From Isosphaeraceae bacterium (GTDB taxonomy: Bacteria; Planctomycetota; Planctomycetia; Isosphaerales; Isosphaeraceae): a DNA stretch of 60,659 nucleotides. Below are positions 58,214 to 60,659 of the stretch, one piece after another. The notes under the pieces were generated by a model, which ran no database searches, was not told the DNA's origin, and was given only the letters and a program-made list of their open reading frames with translations. A program made the translations under genes and the position numbers. The stretch covers positions 1 to 60,659 of the forward strand of contig JARLIH010000424.1 in the NCBI GenBank assembly GCA_031291845.1, in the 5' to 3' direction. Each line of letters begins with the position of its first letter. Positions within the stretch are counted from its first letter, which is position 1.

Positions 58214-59033
58214 CCCGCAACCCCGCAGCGCGCATCAAACGGTCGGTCGCAAGGTAGGCCTCGCGGACCCATTCGACAATCCGGTCCGGCTGGGGCGAGT
58301 ACTCGAGCTCGATCGACACCGCCCGGTCGTCGATCCCGAGCTCCTTGATCGCCTCAAGGTAAGGTGCGAAGTCAATCACCCCGCGCCCCGGCGGCAGGTC
58401 GCCGTGGACGTTGCCGTCGCAATCCGAGATGTGCACATGGGCGATCCGTCCGCGCAGTCGTTCCAGCGTTGAGGGCAATTGCCTGGCGAGCACCAGGTGC
58501 GAGATGTCCAGGTTCGCCTTCACCGCCGGATGGCCCACGTCCGTCAAGAACCGCAGCATGCTGTCCACGTCGTTGAGCAGAGACAGGTGGAACGGCTCCA
58601 GCTCGAGCGCGAGCTCCAGACCCAGACCGGCGGCGTAATCGCCGAGGGTCCGGACGTGGTCGACGCCGGTCCGCCACTGCGCGGCCGGCGGAATGACCTC
58701 GCGCTGCCAGATGTACTCGCCCAGCACGAGGAGCACGTTGCGGGCCTCGAACACGTAGGCCAGGTCGAGGTAGGCCTTGACGCGCTCGACGTGGAACCGC
58801 TGCACGCTCGGGTTGAAGTCGATCAAGCCGACCGCCACGCACGCGACGCTGATGATCGGGAGCCCGACCCGGTCGCACTCGTCCTTGATCCGCTTCCGCT
58901 CGCGCACGTCGATGTCGAGCGGGTCGGTGAAGATGTCGATCGAGTCGAAACCGATCTCCTTGGTCTGGTGAATCCCGAACGAGGTGTCCAGGCCGGTCTG
59001 GGCCCAGGCGGAGTTGATGAGGCCGAGTTTCAT
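58206..59033 (-). CDS. Sugar phosphate isomerase/epimerase-type TIM barrel
   Basis: A 275-residue protein of the AP endonuclease 2/xylose isomerase-like TIM barrel family. Recognisable parts are GLELALELEPFHLSLLND (metal ligand Glu), VKANLDISHLVL (Asp and His), IAHVHISDCDGN (His, Asp) and AVSIELEYSPQP (Glu). These would bind a divalent metal and isomerise a sugar or inositol derivative. ATG 59033 has only a weak ribosome site. It is coupled to the ABC permease and follows a Gfo/Idh/MocA gene, a common pairing in inositol or sugar catabolism. Confidence 0.85.
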   Translation of the reverse strand: MKLGLINSAWAQTGLDTSFGIHQTKEIGFDSIDIFTDPLDIDVRERKRIKDECDRVGLPIISVACVAVGLIDFNPSVQRFHVERVKAYLDLAYVFEARNVLLVLGEYIWQREVIPPAAQWRTGVDHVRTLGDYAAGLGLELALELEPFHLSLLNDVDSMLRFLTDVGHPAVKANLDISHLVLARQLPSTLERLRGRIAHVHISDCDGNVHGDLPPGRGVIDFAPYLEAIKELGIDDRAVSIELEYSPQPDRIVEWVREAYLATDRLMRAAGLRGE

Positions 59034-59078
59034 GTCAAGGGGCTCGTCTTGGTCTTCGTGGGGTGCGAGAAACGCACC

Positions 59079-59095
59079 GGTGCATCTCATGCACC
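59079..59095. repeat. GGTGCATCTCATGCACC hairpin repeat
   Basis: A perfect seven-base stem with a CTC loop, copy of the element at 20870-20886. It lies in the 164-base gap between two minus-strand genes. Confidence 0.6.
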
Positions 59096-59147
59096 CTACA
59101 GTGTTATATCGGAGTTGGGTGTCACGCCGCGCGGGTTATCAAACGAT

Positions 59148-59169
59148 AGGGCCGGCCATGGCCGGCCCT
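59148..59169. repeat. 22-bp perfect palindrome
   Basis: AGGGCCGGCCATGGCCGGCCCT is a perfect palindrome, the clearest copy of the family also seen at 27505-27540 and 4761-4780; a half copy lies at 49073-49083. Confidence 0.75.
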
Positions 59170-59197
59170 CCATCAATCCTGTTGCGGCCCCGGTCCT

Positions 59198-60301
59198 TTA
59201 CGAAGGTTGCCCGAGCGAGACAACGCGGTGCTCGCGCGCGGCGGTCAGAACGGCCTCGCACAGTGCGATCGTGCCGAGGTTGTCGCGGCCCGAGATGTCG
59301 GGCTCGTCGCCGGTCTCCAGCGCCTTGAGGAGGCCCCCCATCGTGCCGGCGAACGCGTCGGGGAACCAGGCTTCGGACCAGCGAGGGCGATGCCACGCCC
59401 CCGCGTCGAGCGTGCTGGTGTAGTCAATCGTGCTCGGCATGCGGGCCGGCCAGGCGGGCCAGCCGATCGTGCCGAGCGCCATGCCGAGAGTCCCCTCGAA
59501 ACGCCAGCGAATGACCAGGTCGGACGCCGCCCCCTCGCGCGCGGGGCCGTTCCAGACGTCGTCCCAGGCCGAGGCCCGCGCGTCGTTCTCGTACTCGAGG
59601 ATATACAGGTTGATCCCGTCCTCATGCGGGAACTGGGTGCGCGGGTCGGGCCGGGTGCTCGCCAGCACGCGCGACGGTTCTCCCAGCCAGTAGCGAAACG
59701 TGTCGAGGTGGTGGATGCTCATCACGAACGTCGCCAGCGAGCGTTGCCCCTCGGCCCACGACATCCAGTGCGGAATCGCGCGCATCTCGATCGTCGCGAG
59801 CACCGGGTCGCCGAGCGTGCCGCGGTCGATCAGCGTTTTCAACGCCCGCACCGAATGGTCGTAGCGCATGTTCTGGTTGACCTGGAGCACGACCCCGGCG
59901 GCCTCGCAGTCATCGACGATCGCCTTGGCCTCGCCGTACGACATGGCGAGCGGCTTCTGCGCGAGGATTCCGCGGACCTTCCGCGGGTGCGCGAGGATTT
60001 GCCGGATCACCTCCGGTTGCGCGGACGGGGGAACGGCGACGTCGACGACCTCGACCGCGGGATCGGCGAGCATCTCGTCGACCGACGCGTACACGTTCGG
60101 AACGCCGCGCAACGCCGCGACGTCGCGGGCGACCGCGTGGGTGCGCGACGTGATGCCGACGACCCGAAAGCCCGCGTTGCCATAGGCCACGAGATGGCAA
60201 TCGCACACGATAAATCCCGCCCCCACGATCCCGATCCCCAGGTCGCGCTGGGCGGGCCGTTCGGGCAGAAATCTGAGGTCCCAGGGGTCGGAAGGATGCA
60301 T
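59198..60301 (-). CDS. Gfo/Idh/MocA oxidoreductase
   Basis: A 367-residue cytoplasmic oxidoreductase. The Rossmann motif is IGIVGAGFIV, and the catalytic region reads ILAQKPLAMSYGEAK, keeping the lysine though Glu is replaced by Gln. The C-terminal domain has SIHHLDTFRYWLG. Substrate is likely a sugar or inositol. ATG 60301 has a weak AGG upstream. It is upstream of the isomerase gene in a probable operon. Confidence 0.88.
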   Translation of the reverse strand: MHPSDPWDLRFLPERPAQRDLGIGIVGAGFIVCDCHLVAYGNAGFRVVGITSRTHAVARDVAALRGVPNVYASVDEMLADPAVEVVDVAVPPSAQPEVIRQILAHPRKVRGILAQKPLAMSYGEAKAIVDDCEAAGVVLQVNQNMRYDHSVRALKTLIDRGTLGDPVLATIEMRAIPHWMSWAEGQRSLATFVMSIHHLDTFRYWLGEPSRVLASTRPDPRTQFPHEDGINLYILEYENDARASAWDDVWNGPAREGAASDLVIRWRFEGTLGMALGTIGWPAWPARMPSTIDYTSTLDAGAWHRPRWSEAWFPDAFAGTMGGLLKALETGDEPDISGRDNLGTIALCEAVLTAAREHRVVSLGQPS

Positions 60302-60391
60302 GGCAAGACCTGTGCGAGCGGCTGGAGCGGGGCTCAGCGTATGCGTAGGAGAGCCCCAAACGACGTGATTTACCCAATGTTCCAGCTTAGC

Positions 60392-60659
60392 TCACTCGCA
60401 CGCGTGAAACCATTGGTCAAATTCCCGATCCACAGCCTGGCGCCGGAGCCCCCGCGCGACGCGAGCGACGGCCAAGGTGGGGGCAAGCACCGCCATCCCC
60501 AGGACCCCGGCGCGCCAGAGCGCCAGCCAAAGCGCGGGGGCGGCCGCGGCGCAACCCGCCAGCGCGGTGACGCCGAGCAACACGACGTGCGGCTCGCACG
60601 CCTTGAACGCCGGCCAGCTCAAGGCGCCGAGGCCCCGACGCGGCCAAGGGGCCGGGGGC
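60392..60659 (-). CDS. Membrane protein fragment (cut by right edge)
   Basis: The last 268 bases encode the C-terminal end of a protein that continues past the right edge. Two to three hydrophobic stretches (VVLLGVTALAGCAAAAPALWLALW, AGVLGMAVLAPTLAVARVA) precede a basic tail with RQAVDREFDQWFHACE at the end. It is on the same strand as the sugar operon, 90 bases upstream of it. The family cannot be told from this piece. Confidence 0.6.
   Translation of the reverse strand, partial: PPAPWPRRGLGALSWPAFKACEPHVVLLGVTALAGCAAAAPALWLALWRAGVLGMAVLAPTLAVARVARGLRRQAVDREFDQWFHACE

Overview
The window reads as chromosomal DNA of a planctomycete, most likely of the Isosphaeraceae/Isosphaerales type. This is an inference from the gene families present: a DUF1559 pilin-like secreted protein, the paired DUF1587/1592/1588/1585 cytochrome protein and DUF1552 protein, a PVC-type CxxCH haem protein with propeller and HEAT repeats, DUF1080 and SMP-30 secreted proteins, Tat-type Gfo/Idh/MocA oxidoreductases, very high GC, and many intergenic palindromes. 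No transposase, integrase, phage gene, CRISPR array, rRNA or tRNA was seen.

Layout. 1-4.6 kb: a two-domain ABC substrate-binding protein cut by the left edge (minus), an NHL propeller protein and a membrane-anchored TAXI-type binding protein. 4.9-10 kb (plus): an O6-alkylguanine methyltransferase, a tRNase Z-like hydrolase, a pentapeptide-repeat protein fused to a two-helix ion-channel pore, and a PiT phosphate transporter. 10-13.8 kb (minus): a ComEC-like hydrolase with its DUF3006 partner, an unknown membrane-anchored protein, DUF1080 and SMP-30. 14-20.8 kb: an M19 dipeptidase, an NHL-like surface protein, and the cytochrome/DUF1552 pair. 20.8-22.95 kb is gene-poor with one frameshifted and one intact small gene. 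22.95-27.3 kb: two large exported proteins that converge on a long hairpin. 27.7-29.9 kb: eutBC, the two subunits of B12-dependent ethanolamine ammonia-lyase. 30-37.6 kb: small proteins (zinc ribbon, PilZ, cupin, YqeY), a 21-repeat WD40 protein and an ArsR regulator with a histone-like tail.

37.8-45 kb is a minus-strand Tad (Flp) pilus operon: flp, then a terminator, then cpaA/tadV, cpaB, cpaE/tadZ, cpaF/tadA, tadB, tadC and a small membrane protein. It covers pilin, prepilin peptidase, ATPase and platform, but no outer-membrane secretin is present here. 45.6-53.2 kb: a terpenoid-cyclase-like toroid protein overlapping a Tat DUF362 protein, a DUF1559 pseudopilin with a small lipoprotein, an FG-GAP propeller protein and small exported proteins. 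53.3-60.6 kb: sugar-type genes (two Gfo/Idh/MocA proteins and a TIM-barrel isomerase) with two orphan ABC permeases, one an internally duplicated ABC-2 permease, and a membrane protein cut by the right edge.

The strongest candidates for something unusual are the pentapeptide-capped channel with a TSGFGD filter, the secretin-less Tad locus, the toroid/DUF362 pair, the duplicated ABC-2 permease beside an orphan fused permease, and a Gfo/Idh/MocA protein lacking the EKP lysine. No single element can be proven to be a new system from sequence alone.
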